Shown here piece by piece: positions 24,521 through 35,082 of a DNA stretch of 64,000 nt. The notes under the pieces were generated by a model, which was not told where the DNA came from, made no database searches, and was given only the letters and a program-made list of their open reading frames with translations. The DNA lies in contig NZ_JAFGYY010000009.1 of NCBI RefSeq assembly GCF_017491605.1, positions 176,724 through 240,723 of the forward strand. Reading direction: 5' to 3'. This DNA is from Pseudomonas sp. 30_B. GTDB taxonomy: Bacteria; Pseudomonadota; Gammaproteobacteria; Pseudomonadales; Pseudomonadaceae. Both the position numbers and the translations under genes were made by a program. Positions within the stretch are counted from its first letter, which is position 1; each line of letters starts with the position of its first letter.

Positions 24521-26272
24521 CTACTGAGACAAATGCGCCGCTGGCTTGAGCCGCGGCTGGGGTTGACCGCCTGAAACCCGAGTCGGAAGCGCGCAGGCTC
24601 CTGTCTCGGGTACCAGGCGGATGTCGACCCGGCGGTTGGCTGCGCGCCCCTCCGGTGTGTCGTTGCTGCCGACCGGCTGATCGGCGCCGAAGCCCTGAAC
24701 GGCGAAGCAGCTATCGGGGATGTCGCCCATCTGCTGCATCCAGTCGCGCACGGCACCCGCACGGGCGCGTGACAACAGGAGGTTGCGCTGCGGATCACCG
24801 GTCGCATCGGTGTGTCCGCCAATGACGATCAGCCAGCCGGGTTGAGCCTTGATGTCCACCAGGGCGTTGATCAGCACCTTCGCCGAGCCGGGCTTGAGTT
24901 CGGCACTGCCGCTGGCGAAGAGCGACAGGCTGTCCAGGCGGACTGGATCGGGAATCCTTGCCTGCGCGGGTGTCGGAATCGGAGCCCGGTAGGCCGCGAT
25001 TGCGGCCAGCAGTGGTGGGCGAATTCGTTCGGCGGTGTAGAGGCCGAGTCCCAGGGACAACGGCTCGCCTTCGCGGTAGTAGCGGTCCAACCGGGTCGCA
25101 TCACTGCGCAGGACAGCCACGGCTTGTTCCTTCAACCTGTGCTCGGGTTGCTCGAGCGTCATAGGCTCTGGGATCGCCTGATAGCGGCGCAGGTCATCGC
25201 TCACCTGGCGCACCAACAGACGGTTCTGCCACGCTGAGCTGCACAGGGCGACGGTTGCTGCAAGGACGAATAGCCACAAGGCTTGCAGCACTGATCGACG
25301 TGCAGGCGTGAGGCCCGGCTGGCGGGGTAGCAGCGCCAGTACAGGATCGGGGAACGGTAGGGACGCGGGACCGGCCACCTGCCCGGCCGGTTCCAATGCC
25401 GTCCGCTCCTGTAGCCAGCTCGCCCACAGATTGCCGGGCGACGATGCCCCCGCTCCGGGCGCCAGCGCCACGGCGCAGGCGGTCGCTGGGCAGGGTGGGT
25501 CCCGCTGCTCACGGGACGACAGATGCGGCAGTACCGTTTGGACCAACCAGCTTCCCAGGCTCTCGATCTGGACACAGGTGCGCAGGCGCGCGGCCCGCGT
25601 GGAGAGATTGGCAGGTTGCTGCTGCCACTGGGACGCGGACAGGTGGCCTGTACCATCGCGGACCGTCAATTCGGGGTGCGCTGCCTCCCAGGTGAACCAG
25701 CCACTCTCGCTATATGCAGCCTGCAGGTAGCAACCCAACAGCATCGGCAAGGCCACACCGTTTCTGCGGACGCGGGCGACCTGGTGACGGAAGGTCTGGA
25801 CGTTCCCGGCGAGCAGTGCGTTGTCCGATTGCTCGCCGGGGTTGACGATATAGCAGGCGCTCAATTGACCGGCCCAGTGCGGACGGTTCGCCAGCACATA
25901 GTCGATGATCGCGGTCAGGCGTTCGAGGCGGGGTACCCGCAGGTAGCAGCCCTGCTCGGTGATGCGCAGCGCCAGTTGATCCTCTGGCGCCTCTCCAAAC
26001 AGAGCTCGCAGGCCATCACCGCATACCGCTACCACCGGCAGCTGGAAGCCCGCGACCGGCAGCACATATCCACCGGCCAGCTCAATGGACTGACGTTGTC
26101 GCGCGGCGTTGCGACCGGCGAACAACCAGCCCCCCGCCACCACGACGAGAACACCAAGCGAAGCCAGCGAACGGGCTGTCCAGGACAACGGCAGTATCGC
26201 CAGGATCAGTGCCAGACCCAGCGTGCCAGCCCAGAGCCAAAGGCTACGTGCCCATTTGAACGGCGTGGGCAT
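24521..26272 (-). CDS. T6SS-associated three-TM protein with C-terminal OmpA domain
   Basis: This 583-residue protein has transmembrane helices at about 11-30, 36-53 and 327-347, then an OmpA domain (445-556) with GHTDATG (487-493) and NRRVDI (547-552). The loop between TM2 and TM3 would be cytoplasmic and the OmpA domain periplasmic. TssL in this cluster lacks its own peptidoglycan-binding domain, so this protein probably anchors the membrane complex to the cell wall. The ATG at 26272 is 2 bp after the tssL stop; the frame is open upstream only as an overlap with tssL. Its OmpA part closely matches that of the 1530-2789 protein, for example LKPGSxKVLI, IKAQPGxLIVI and QMGDIPD-type segments. 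Confidence 0.87.
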   Translation of the reverse strand: MPTPFKWARSLWLWAGTLGLALILAILPLSWTARSLASLGVLVVVAGGWLFAGRNAARQRQSIELAGGYVLPVAGFQLPVVAVCGDGLRALFGEAPEDQLALRITEQGCYLRVPRLERLTAIIDYVLANRPHWAGQLSACYIVNPGEQSDNALLAGNVQTFRHQVARVRRNGVALPMLLGCYLQAAYSESGWFTWEAAHPELTVRDGTGHLSASQWQQQPANLSTRAARLRTCVQIESLGSWLVQTVLPHLSSREQRDPPCPATACAVALAPGAGASSPGNLWASWLQERTALEPAGQVAGPASLPFPDPVLALLPRQPGLTPARRSVLQALWLFVLAATVALCSSAWQNRLLVRQVSDDLRRYQAIPEPMTLEQPEHRLKEQAVAVLRSDATRLDRYYREGEPLSLGLGLYTAERIRPPLLAAIAAYRAPIPTPAQARIPDPVRLDSLSLFASGSAELKPGSAKVLINALVDIKAQPGWLIVIGGHTDATGDPQRNLLLSRARAGAVRDWMQQMGDIPDSCFAVQGFGADQPVGSNDTPEGRAANRRVDIRLVPETGACALPTRVSGGQPQPRLKPAAHLSQ

Positions 26273-26274
26273 TT

Positions 26275-26946
26275 CTACACCTGGCCAGGCAACAAGGTGG
26301 CGACGGTATCCACCAGCATACGGTGCAGGAGCAGCCACACCCCGGCGAGCAGAACGACTGCCGCCGCCAAGTGCAGCCAGGGCATGCCGAGCCAACGGCG
26401 CCAGCCACCGCCGCCGGCACGAACCAGCAAGGGCGCCTTTCCCACAGCAGCGAAGGGTTCGACGTACTCACTCAGGGCAGTGAGCAGGTGCTCGCGCTCC
26501 GGCGCGCTTTCTTCGGAATAACGCCCCAGGAAACCCATCATCAGCACACGCTGATAGCAGGTCAAAACACGCAGGTCGGGAGCCGGCTCGGCGAGGGCTT
26601 CGCGCATGTCCTCGTAGAGTTGCTCGCCAGCCTGATGGCGATTGAAAAAGTGCGCCTGCAGGGGTTTCGAGGCCCAGACGGAACGGGCTTGTTCAGGCGC
26701 ATTGCGCATCACCGTCTCGTCAAGCAGGGCGCATTGCGCATAGCAAATCTGGTTGATCGTGCGCTGGCTCATGCCGGCATCGATCAGGCTGTTGCGACAG
26801 TGCTCGACCTGGGCTGCGCAATGCTTCCACAGTTCGGCGCCCTCCCTCGGCGCGGCTTTCTGCTGCAACTCCACGACCAAGAGGTAGCTGTCCTGCAACA
26901 AGACGTCGATATCCACAGTCTGGGATTTCCCGTATGTACTGGTCAT
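26275..26946 (-). CDS. tssL: T6SS inner-membrane protein TssL (DotU), short form
   Basis: This 223-residue protein is the DotU/IcmH family: VDIDVLLQDSYLLVVELQ at the start, CYAQCALLDETVM in the middle, LYEDMREALAEPAPDLRVLTCYQRVLMMGFLGRY after it, and a single C-terminal transmembrane helix (about 192-212). It binds TssM and recruits the baseplate through TssK. No peptidoglycan-binding domain follows the helix; the next gene supplies one separately. The start overlaps the tssK stop by 4 bp (ATGA), which implies coupled translation. Confidence 0.95.
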   Translation of the reverse strand: MTSTYGKSQTVDIDVLLQDSYLLVVELQQKAAPREGAELWKHCAAQVEHCRNSLIDAGMSQRTINQICYAQCALLDETVMRNAPEQARSVWASKPLQAHFFNRHQAGEQLYEDMREALAEPAPDLRVLTCYQRVLMMGFLGRYSEESAPEREHLLTALSEYVEPFAAVGKAPLLVRAGGGGWRRWLGMPWLHLAAAVVLLAGVWLLLHRMLVDTVATLLPGQV

Positions 26947-28298
26947 GAGCGCAGCACCGCGAACAGATCCAGCTGAACCTCCCCGAGCGTGCCGGGGACA
27001 TACAGGGCACAGACGCCGGACGACAACATGTCCCGTGCCTTGGCATGGGCCAAGTCAAGGGCGAAGTACTGATTGCCCAGGCGCATCGGAATCGCCGCCG
27101 GCACATGGCTCAGCGGCAACAGCGGCACGCCGTCGAGGGCCACGTTGACCAGGTGGTCGACATCGTCCGGCGCCCCGACCTTGCACAAGCGTGGGAGCTG
27201 ACTCTGCACTTGCGCTGCGGGGAGACTGGAGCGCACCGACAAATAGAAATCGACACCCTCGGCATCGCGCAGCCGGGCATCGTGCAGCGCCACCTGCCAG
27301 CGGTGCGCATTGGGATGTTCGAGCTCGAGCGCAATGACACGCGACGGCAGGCTGGCCTCCAGCAGGGTGGAAATCAGCCGGAACAGCGGCGGGAAGACGT
27401 TTTCCAGCTGGTCATGCCGGTAGCCGGGGATAGCGCCGATGTCATGCTCCAGGGAGAAGGTCAGCAGGCTGCCGGCCAGCTTGATCAGTTCCTGATAGAC
27501 CTGTTCCGGATGTCGCGCCGGATGGGCCAGCAGATCCGCCAGCACCGGCTGGTAGCTGTTCAACGCATTGAGCAGCCAGAACAGCGAGACGTCGGCCACG
27601 GCGAAGTCGGCCATGCGCTGGTTGCTCTCCCGACGCATGCCCATCAGCCGGCTGCGTTTGGCCGCCAACTGGGTCATGAGGTTATCCAGTTGCTCCAGCA
27701 ACTGTGGCTGACCATCAAAGCTGAGTAGCGGCGGAATGAACTGCGGATCGAGGGTCCAGATACCCAGCCCGTCGCGTACCACGCGTGCCACCGGGCAGGT
27801 CAGGTACTCGGCGTTGTCATCGCTCTCCAGGCGCAGCGACAGGACATGCGCCAGAACAGCCATGGACTGGGTTTCATCACCATAGAGATCCTGCACTTCC
27901 CGCCAATCCTGGCGATAGCGCGTGGGCAGAGAGGGTTTACCGTCGCCTGTCAGGCAGTTGCCGCCATTGGCGTGCTCGAGCGGCAATGCCAGCAGCAGAG
28001 TAGCCACGGCGACCTCCCCCTCGGCCAATCGGGACAGCTCCAGCGCCGGCGGCAAACGGTCGGTCGCATCACTGTCGATCAGCGTGCCATCCGGCAGCCG
28101 CACCCGCAGCCGGGTAGCCTTGAGCTTACCCAGCCGCAGGGCATCCAGGTCGAACGATGCGACCTGAACGCCCCACGGGTGAACCCGCGACAAATGCGCC
28201 AGGCATTCGTTGGTCCATGCCTCCCAGCGCGCCTGCTGCTGGAATTGTTGCGGGGACAGCAAAGCCCCCGCCCCCCACAAGGGGCGGTCGATCTTCAT
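26943..28298 (-). CDS. tssK: T6SS baseplate-membrane connector TssK
   Basis: This 451-residue protein opens with the TssK signature WGAGALLSPQQFQQQARWEAW, followed by HPWGVQVASFDLDALRLGKL. The receptor-binding-like C-terminal domain includes FYLSVRSSLPAAQVQSQLPRLCKVGAPDDVDHLVN and MRLGNQYFALD. TssK trimers link wedge subunits TssFG to the cytoplasmic parts of TssL and TssM. It starts 21 bp after tssC. Length is normal. Confidence 0.96.
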   Translation of the reverse strand: MKIDRPLWGAGALLSPQQFQQQARWEAWTNECLAHLSRVHPWGVQVASFDLDALRLGKLKATRLRVRLPDGTLIDSDATDRLPPALELSRLAEGEVAVATLLLALPLEHANGGNCLTGDGKPSLPTRYRQDWREVQDLYGDETQSMAVLAHVLSLRLESDDNAEYLTCPVARVVRDGLGIWTLDPQFIPPLLSFDGQPQLLEQLDNLMTQLAAKRSRLMGMRRESNQRMADFAVADVSLFWLLNALNSYQPVLADLLAHPARHPEQVYQELIKLAGSLLTFSLEHDIGAIPGYRHDQLENVFPPLFRLISTLLEASLPSRVIALELEHPNAHRWQVALHDARLRDAEGVDFYLSVRSSLPAAQVQSQLPRLCKVGAPDDVDHLVNVALDGVPLLPLSHVPAAIPMRLGNQYFALDLAHAKARDMLSSGVCALYVPGTLGEVQLDLFAVLRS

Positions 28299-28319
28299 GG
28301 ATGACTTCCGTGTGAGTGC

Positions 28320-29858
28320 TTAGGCTTTCGCCTTGGGCATCTGCGAAACCAGCGACAGATTCACGTCCATGCCCTCTACCTGGAAGTGCGGCACGGCATA
28401 CAACTTCACGAGGAAGAAGCCGGGGTTGTCCTCGATGTCTTCCACAGTGACTTTGGCATCGCGCAACGGGTGCGATGCCTGCAGGTCGTCACTGGGATCG
28501 GTCATTTCGGTAACCAGGCCACGAATCCAGTTGTTCAGCTCCAGCTCCAGGACTCGACGATCCTTGGTGGTGCCGATGTTTTCGCGCTGGATCAGCTTCA
28601 GATAGTGGGCAATGCGCGAGAGCAGGAAGATGTACGGCAGACGCGCGTTGATCCGGCTGTTCGCCGTGGCGTCGGCGGTCTCGTACAGCGCCGGCTTCTG
28701 CGCGGAGTTGGCCGAGAAGAAGCACGCATAATCGCGGTTCTTGTAGTACGAGAGCGGGATGAAACCGAGATTGGCGAACTCGAATTCGCGGGTCTCCGGA
28801 ATCATCACTTCCGAGGGGATCTTCACCTGGTTGCCAGTGCCCAGGTCATACAGGTGAATGGGCAGGTCAGTCACTGCGCCACCGGCTTGAGGGCCACGAA
28901 TCTGCACACACCAGCCATTGTTGATGAAGCTCTTCACCATGTTCGCGGCAAAGGCGAAGGAGGCGTTGGTCCACAGGTACTTGTCGTGGTCCGGCCCCTT
29001 CACGCTTTCAACGTAGTTGAAGCTGCGCACCGGAGTGGTATCGGGCCCGTAAGGCAGACGGCCCAGTACACGGGGCATGGTCAGGCCGATGTAGCGGGCA
29101 TCGTCGGAATCACGGAAGGATTTCCACTTGAGGTATTCGGCGCGGTCAAAGTAGTTGCCGATATCCTTGATCGCCGCCACCTCCTCCATCGATTCCTTGC
29201 CGAAGAACGCCGGCCCAACCGAACCAATGAACGGCATGTGGGCCGCTGCCGCTACCTTGGAGATATTGCGCAGAAGCGCGATATCCTGCGGGCCGCGATC
29301 GAATTCGTAGTTGGAAATTGCCGCGGCGATGGGCTCACCACCGGGGGTGTCGTACTCCTGGGTGTAGGCGTGGACATAGAGGCCGCTCTGGGCGATTTCC
29401 GGCGCGTCCTCGAAGTCCTGCACCAGATGTTCCTTGCTGATGTCGAGCAATTCGATCCGCACGTTCTGGCGGAAATCGGTCTGGTCGATCAGCGACTTGA
29501 CGCCACGCCAGGTCGATTCGACCCGTTGGAAATCCGGGTGATGCATGATCGCATCCAGCTGCCGGCTGATCTGTTCATCCAAGTGTGCGATATGTTCGTC
29601 CAGCAGGGTCTTGTCGAGCCGCTCGACCTTCTGCGAGGAGCGCTTGAGCAGATCGAGGAAGACACTGACCGCCGCAGTGACGCGCTCGTCGGCGGAGACT
29701 TCGGAAAGTGCATCGGTATCCTGGAAGATCTCGATGTCGGTCAGTGTCGAGACCGGATTGAGGTTGATCTTATCGAACAGCGTGGCATAGACGCTCTGGC
29801 CTTCATGAGTCACAACGCTTGCGCCACCAGCGTGCGCAACAGTCCCTTCTGCGGACAT
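28320..29858 (-). CDS. tssC: T6SS sheath large subunit TssC
   Basis: This 512-residue protein is the TssC/VipB/EvpB sheath subunit. Signature stretches are VERLDKTLLDEHIAHLDEQIS, HHPDFQRVESTWRGVKSLI, PGGEPIAAAISNYEFD, and ARYIGLTMPRVLGRLPYG. It assembles with TssB into the contractile sheath. The start is ATG 29858, with AAGGAGAG 4-5 bp upstream; the frame is open for 20 more codons upstream but overlaps tssB. It lies 22 bp after tssB. Confidence 0.97.
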   Translation of the reverse strand: MSAEGTVAHAGGASVVTHEGQSVYATLFDKINLNPVSTLTDIEIFQDTDALSEVSADERVTAAVSVFLDLLKRSSQKVERLDKTLLDEHIAHLDEQISRQLDAIMHHPDFQRVESTWRGVKSLIDQTDFRQNVRIELLDISKEHLVQDFEDAPEIAQSGLYVHAYTQEYDTPGGEPIAAAISNYEFDRGPQDIALLRNISKVAAAAHMPFIGSVGPAFFGKESMEEVAAIKDIGNYFDRAEYLKWKSFRDSDDARYIGLTMPRVLGRLPYGPDTTPVRSFNYVESVKGPDHDKYLWTNASFAFAANMVKSFINNGWCVQIRGPQAGGAVTDLPIHLYDLGTGNQVKIPSEVMIPETREFEFANLGFIPLSYYKNRDYACFFSANSAQKPALYETADATANSRINARLPYIFLLSRIAHYLKLIQRENIGTTKDRRVLELELNNWIRGLVTEMTDPSDDLQASHPLRDAKVTVEDIEDNPGFFLVKLYAVPHFQVEGMDVNLSLVSQMPKAKA

Positions 29859-29880
29859 GAGTCTCTCCTTGAAGTATCGG

Positions 29881-30381
29881 TTAACGGTCTTGGGGAGCAA
29901 GCTGAGCCAGCTCGGCACGCAGTTCGTCGCTCAGCGCGTCATCCTTGAGGATGCGCTCCAGCTCCCGGCGGAAGGTGGCGTTGTCGAGAAGGTTGGACTT
30001 GAGATCACGTAGCAGATTGCGCATTGCCAGCATCGCGCGAAGTTCCGGCATTTGCCGGGCGACGTGTTCAGGCTCAAAGTCTTTCATGTTGCGGAAGGTC
30101 AGCTCGACCGAGGTATCGGAGCCATCCTCAACCAGCGTATTAGGCACCGCCAGCTTCACACTGGGGTGAAACTCGGCGAGCACGCTATTGAAGTTATTCT
30201 TGTTGATATCGACTTTGCTACGTTCGGACAGTGAACGGTGCTCACGGCCGTTGCTGTAGTCGCCCATGACCATGAGCTTGAGCGGTAGCTCAACCTTCTT
30301 CTGAGCCCCACCGGTATGCAGATCGAGCTTGATATTGACGCGGGCCTTTGGAACTTCATTCTGAAAACTTTCGGATGCCAT
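29881..30381 (-). CDS. tssB: T6SS sheath small subunit TssB
   Basis: This 166-residue protein is the TssB/VipA family: EVPKARVNIKLDLHTGGAQKKVELPLKLMVMGDY, then FNSVLAEFHPSVKLAVPNTL, FRNMKDFEPEHVARQMPEL and a C-terminal helix (LMAMRNLLRDLKSN-type). It is the first gene of the T6SS run; AAGG and AGGA lie within 14 bp of the ATG. The 670 bp upstream are the probable main promoter region for the cluster. Confidence 0.97.
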   Translation of the reverse strand: MASESFQNEVPKARVNIKLDLHTGGAQKKVELPLKLMVMGDYSNGREHRSLSERSKVDINKNNFNSVLAEFHPSVKLAVPNTLVEDGSDTSVELTFRNMKDFEPEHVARQMPELRAMLAMRNLLRDLKSNLLDNATFRRELERILKDDALSDELRAELAQLAPQDR

Positions 30382-31052
30382 CGTGATCCTGCCTTACGAT
30401 CCCTTAATTAATGCGAGCACGCACTGCTGTCGGCACTCGACGACAGTCGTTGCGCACGTCTATTTCACAGTGCGGCCCAATCAACTTTCGAAACCCGAAA
30501 ATTCAGAATATCTCTCATCCAGGATTCACTCGGACTTTTCCAGATATCACCTAACAGTCGATTCGAGGGCTGACCGGAGATATGCAGAGTGCCAAAAATC
30601 CCGTGTTATTCAATCCCAAAAACTGAACAATAGAAATTCCAAGAAGAAGCCTACACTTCCCTTCAGAAATTTCAGATTCAAACAGAATATTCCACTCAAT
30701 ACATCTGACTCTTCCATTGAAGAGAGACAGCATTCATCCAAGTAAAGAATGAAATGCAGGAGAAATATCCCAAGGCAGAACAATCACCCTGCAAGAGCTC
30801 TCACAACAATTCGCAGACTAATAAGTTAGAGAAGAAGCATTAGAAGAGGTGATCTTCGGATATCCAGCGAAATATCTCGCTTGCAGCAGGGAGGTAGCAT
30901 CTGAGGCAACAAATCAACCAGACTCACCGACCAGACAGTTGCGCAGGCGCTATGTCGAGCCCCCGAAATCGGCCGTTCAGATATGGAAACAGGGAAGAAG
31001 GCATATCAAAAGTGCCAAGCGGGCCGCGCAGAGCGACCCGCCGGCATCGCTG
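30382..31052. other. AT-rich intergenic region upstream of tssB
   Basis: These 671 bp contain no convincing gene. Composition is lower in GC than the flanking genes. Close to tssB there are small inverted repeats: CTGTCG-GCACT-CGACGACAG around 30427-30446, ACGAC-A-GTCGT at 30440-30450, and TTTCG-AAACC-CGAAA near 30486-30500. These could be regulator sites for the T6SS operon. No clean sigma-70 or sigma-54 promoter could be assigned by eye. A GCGGG...CCCGC inverted repeat at about 31019-31041 lies just past the stop of the small gene at 31053-31166. Confidence 0.5.
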
Positions 31053-31166
31053 TCACTGATGGCTGACCCAGTACACCGCGGTGGCAACCACCAGCAGGAT
31101 CAAGATGAACGCGGCACGCGCATCGACGACGCTGTCGCTGGTCTTGCTGGACGATTCTTCGCTCAT
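31053..31166 (-). CDS. 37-residue single-pass membrane protein
   Basis: The ATG at 31166 is preceded by GGGGGA 4 bp upstream. The product starts MSEESSSKTSDSVVDARAAF and continues as one hydrophobic helix of about 16 residues (FILILLVVATAVYWVS) ending SHQ. The polar acidic N-terminus and short helix are typical of real bacterial small membrane proteins. The codons keep the high-GC third-position bias of the surrounding chromosome even though the neighbouring spacer is AT-rich. Function is unknown. It marks the right edge of the T6SS region. Confidence 0.7.
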   Translation of the reverse strand: MSEESSSKTSDSVVDARAAFILILLVVATAVYWVSHQ

Positions 31167-31322
31167 GCTTCCCCCATGTTCTCGTTATTGGCTGAAGGAC
31201 CACACCCGAGAGTTAAGACCAGCTCCGCCCGCCCCTCAAGGAACCTCCTCTTTCCGCGATACCGCCAAAGCCGTTAGGCTGCGCCTTCGACAAGAACAAG
31301 CGAAACGCAATCAGGAAAGGCT

Positions 31323-31817
31323 ATGCACCTGGATTCACTGCAAGACACGGTCGCGCCGGAAGGCGTCTGCTATGGCTGCGGCGGCAGAAACCCGCACGGA
31401 CTGCACATCAAGAGCCACTGGCACGAGGACGGCGTCCACGTCGTCGCCGAGCACCTGCCCGAAGCCAAGTACTGCGGCTGGCCGGAACTGGTCTATGGCG
31501 GCCTGATCGCCATGCTGGTGGATTGCCACTCGAACTGGACCGCAATGGCCTACCACTACCGCGCCGAAGGCCGCGAGCCGGGCAACCTGCCGCGCATCGA
31601 CTGCGTGACCGGCAACCTGGGCATCAAGTACATCAAGCCGACGCCCATGGGCGTGCCGCTGACCTTGAAGGCCCACGTCGAGGGTGAGGTCGGGCGCAAG
31701 AGCCGGGTCATCTGCGAGGTCTATGCGGGCGATGTGCTGACCTGCATCGGCGACTCGATCTTCGTGCGCGTCGACACCGCGCAACTGCGTGACGCCGCCC
31801 ATGGCCGCGAGGCCTGA
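31323..31817 (+). CDS. PaaI-type hotdog thioesterase family protein
   Basis: This 164-residue protein carries the family opening CYGCGGRNPHGLHIKS (residues 17-32), then the hotdog helix region ELVYGGLIAMLVDCHSNWTAM and a central strand (LGIKYIKPTPMGVPLTLKAHV). PaaI/YigI-like thioesterases hydrolyse acyl-CoA thioesters; Asp in the LVDCHSN segment fits the usual acidic catalytic position. AGGAAAGGCT precedes the ATG. The substrate is not readable. It lies upstream of cysI on the same strand, with 249 bp between. Confidence 0.8.
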   Translation: MHLDSLQDTVAPEGVCYGCGGRNPHGLHIKSHWHEDGVHVVAEHLPEAKYCGWPELVYGGLIAMLVDCHSNWTAMAYHYRAEGREPGNLPRIDCVTGNLGIKYIKPTPMGVPLTLKAHVEGEVGRKSRVICEVYAGDVLTCIGDSIFVRVDTAQLRDAAHGREA

Positions 31818-32066
31818 TTCGCGTCTCCCGCGTCGGTGAAACACACCGGCGCCTCGCGGGAGTTTCGCCCCATTCCGTGGCACCGGCCCGCCTGTGTTTC
31901 AGACCTGGCGCGGCATAGATCCAAAAGTTCTCGCCATATACTCAAACATCACTTTTGCGCATATTCCCGAACTGGTATCGTGCGCCCACTCCGCGTGGAG
32001 CGCGTTGCCGTGCGCGCTGGGATACGCAGTACGCCTGAGCGCTATAGCCTGACAGCAGGAAGATTC

Positions 32067-33708
<1,642 letters not shown>

Positions 33709-33725
<17 letters not shown>

Positions 33726-34212
33726 GCACCGCGAGGTCGTCGACGACCGCTGGCACCTGCTGCCCAAGGACGCGACCCTGGAAACCGTGCCCAACTGCGA
33801 CGACGTGATCATCCCGCTGAACCTGTGGCTGGAACACGGCCCGGCCCTGCGCGGCCGCGACGGCGGCCTGGGCGTGTGGCTGGATGCGGACGAAGAGCCC
33901 GAAGCCATCGCCGAAGACCTGGACAAGTTCAAGGTCATCGCCGTGAACTTCCCCGCCTTCACCGACGGCCGCGGCTTCAGCACCGCACGCCTGCTGCGCG
34001 AGCGCTTCGGTTACAAGGGTGAAGTGCGCGCCATCGGCGACGTGCTGCGCGACCAGCTGTTCTTCATGCAGAGCTGCGGTTTCGACGCCTACGCCATCCG
34101 CGCCGACCGCGACCCGCACGACGCGCTGGCCAGCCTGGACGACTTCTCCGAGGTCTATCAGACCTCGGTGACCCAGCCGCAACCGCTGTTCCGTCGCCGT
34201 CAGCTGGCCTGA
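33709..34212 (+). CDS. DUF934 protein, sulfite-reduction accessory
   Basis: This 167-residue protein is the DUF934 family, with NCDDVIIPLNLWLEH, VWLDADEEPEAI, VNFPAFTDGRGFSTARLLRERFGYKGEVRAIGDVLRDQLFFMQSCGFDAY. DUF934 genes nearly always follow cysI-type reductases and are thought to assist sulfite reduction. The start lies inside the cysI 3' end (17-bp overlap), so the pair is translationally coupled. A strong terminator follows at 34226. Confidence 0.9.
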
Positions 34213-34225
34213 TCCGGTCGATATG

Positions 34226-34252
34226 AAAAAGCCCCGCACTGCGGGGCTTTTT
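34226..34252 (+). terminator. Rho-independent terminator after DUF934
   Basis: AAAAAGCCCCGC-ACT-GCGGGGCTTTTT forms a 12-bp perfect stem with A and T runs on both sides, so it can work in both directions. It lies 14 bp after the cysI-DUF934 operon stop. Confidence 0.95.
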
Positions 34253-34272
34253 CATTTCTGCTTTTGATCTTC

Positions 34273-34465
34273 GCAGGAGCGAGCTTGCTCGCGAACCCGA
34301 CCAGCTTCAGCGCCGCCGGGAAATCCGTTCGTGAGCAAGCTCGCTCCTACAGGGTGCCCCGCATGCCACCTCGCCGCGGGCACGAACGGCTCTCGTAGGA
34401 GCGGAGCTTCTCCGCGAAGCTCTTCAGCAAGGTCGGGATTTCGCGGACAAGGTCCGCTCCTACGA
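34273..34465. repeat. Cluster of four Pseudomonas REP-like elements
   Basis: Four units of the GTAGGAGCGGAGCTTCTCCGCGAA / GCGAGCAAGCTCGCTCCTAC type lie at about 34273-34296, 34331-34353, 34393-34418 and 34441-34465, in alternating orientation. Each has a short inverted core. Such repeats are widespread between Pseudomonas genes; related units recur at 42.1 and 54.0 kb in this window. Confidence 0.88.
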
Positions 34466-34471
34466 AAGCTG

Positions 34472-35050
34472 TCAGGCCCGTACGCTCTCCCAGGCGATCT
34501 GCGCCAGCTGCTCGCGGCACTCGATCAGGTCCACCCGCGTGCGCCCGGCCAGCCAATTGCGTGCGTAATCATGGGTTGGGCCGATCACCACGGAGTTGAA
34601 CAACTCCGCCGACAACGCCTTGAACGCCCCCGCCTTGCGGTGCTCGGCCAGCAGTTCGGCGATACGTCGGCCGTGTTGGCGGTTGGCCTCGCGCAGCTCT
34701 TCGCCCACCTCCCCCGCTTCCACGCGCCCACGGCTGTGCAGGATGAAGCGCGCCCACTCAGGGTTGGCCGACACCCAGTCGATGTAGGACGTGACGAACA
34801 GCTTCACGATGTCCTCCGCACTCTTTGCCTCTTCCAGCCCCGCGTCGAGCAAAGCCGCGTACTGGCCGACGCCCGCCAGGTACAGCGCGCCGATGATGCG
34901 CTCCTTGTTGCCGTAATGGTGGTAGAGGCTGCCGATGCTGGCACCGGAGCGGTCACGGATCATCTCGATGGTGGTGGCGTCGACGCCGGATTCGCTGAAA
35001 CAGGCCAGCGCGGCCTGGAGGATGTCGTCTTTGCGGGAAGGTCGGGCCAT
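34472..35050 (-). CDS. TetR/AcrR-family transcriptional regulator
   Basis: This 192-residue protein has the TetR N-terminal helix-turn-helix (ILQAALACFSESGVDATTIEMI, then ASIGSLYHHYGNKERI; residues 10-52). The C-terminal ligand domain (YIDWVSANPEWARFILHSRG) resembles the regulators of fatty-acid or acyl-CoA genes. It is divergent from the hotdog-hydrolase pair at 35175 with a 124-bp gap holding a perfect palindrome, so it probably represses itself and that pair. The ligand is unknown. Confidence 0.93.
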   Translation of the reverse strand: MARPSRKDDILQAALACFSESGVDATTIEMIRDRSGASIGSLYHHYGNKERIIGALYLAGVGQYAALLDAGLEEAKSAEDIVKLFVTSYIDWVSANPEWARFILHSRGRVEAGEVGEELREANRQHGRRIAELLAEHRKAGAFKALSAELFNSVVIGPTHDYARNWLAGRTRVDLIECREQLAQIAWESVRA

Positions 35051-35082
35051 GGGGTTCCTGTGGAGAAAAACCGCTCGAACAG

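Noticed and set aside
30591..30603. GGCAC...GC sequence resembling a sigma-54 promoter on the minus strand
   Set aside because: The GG-to-GC distance is too short; a second candidate near 31010-31025 has too long a spacing.
30383..30745. A 120-codon plus-strand open frame upstream of tssB
   Set aside because: It starts inside the tssB leader, has low-complexity composition, no plausible fold and no ribosome binding site of note.
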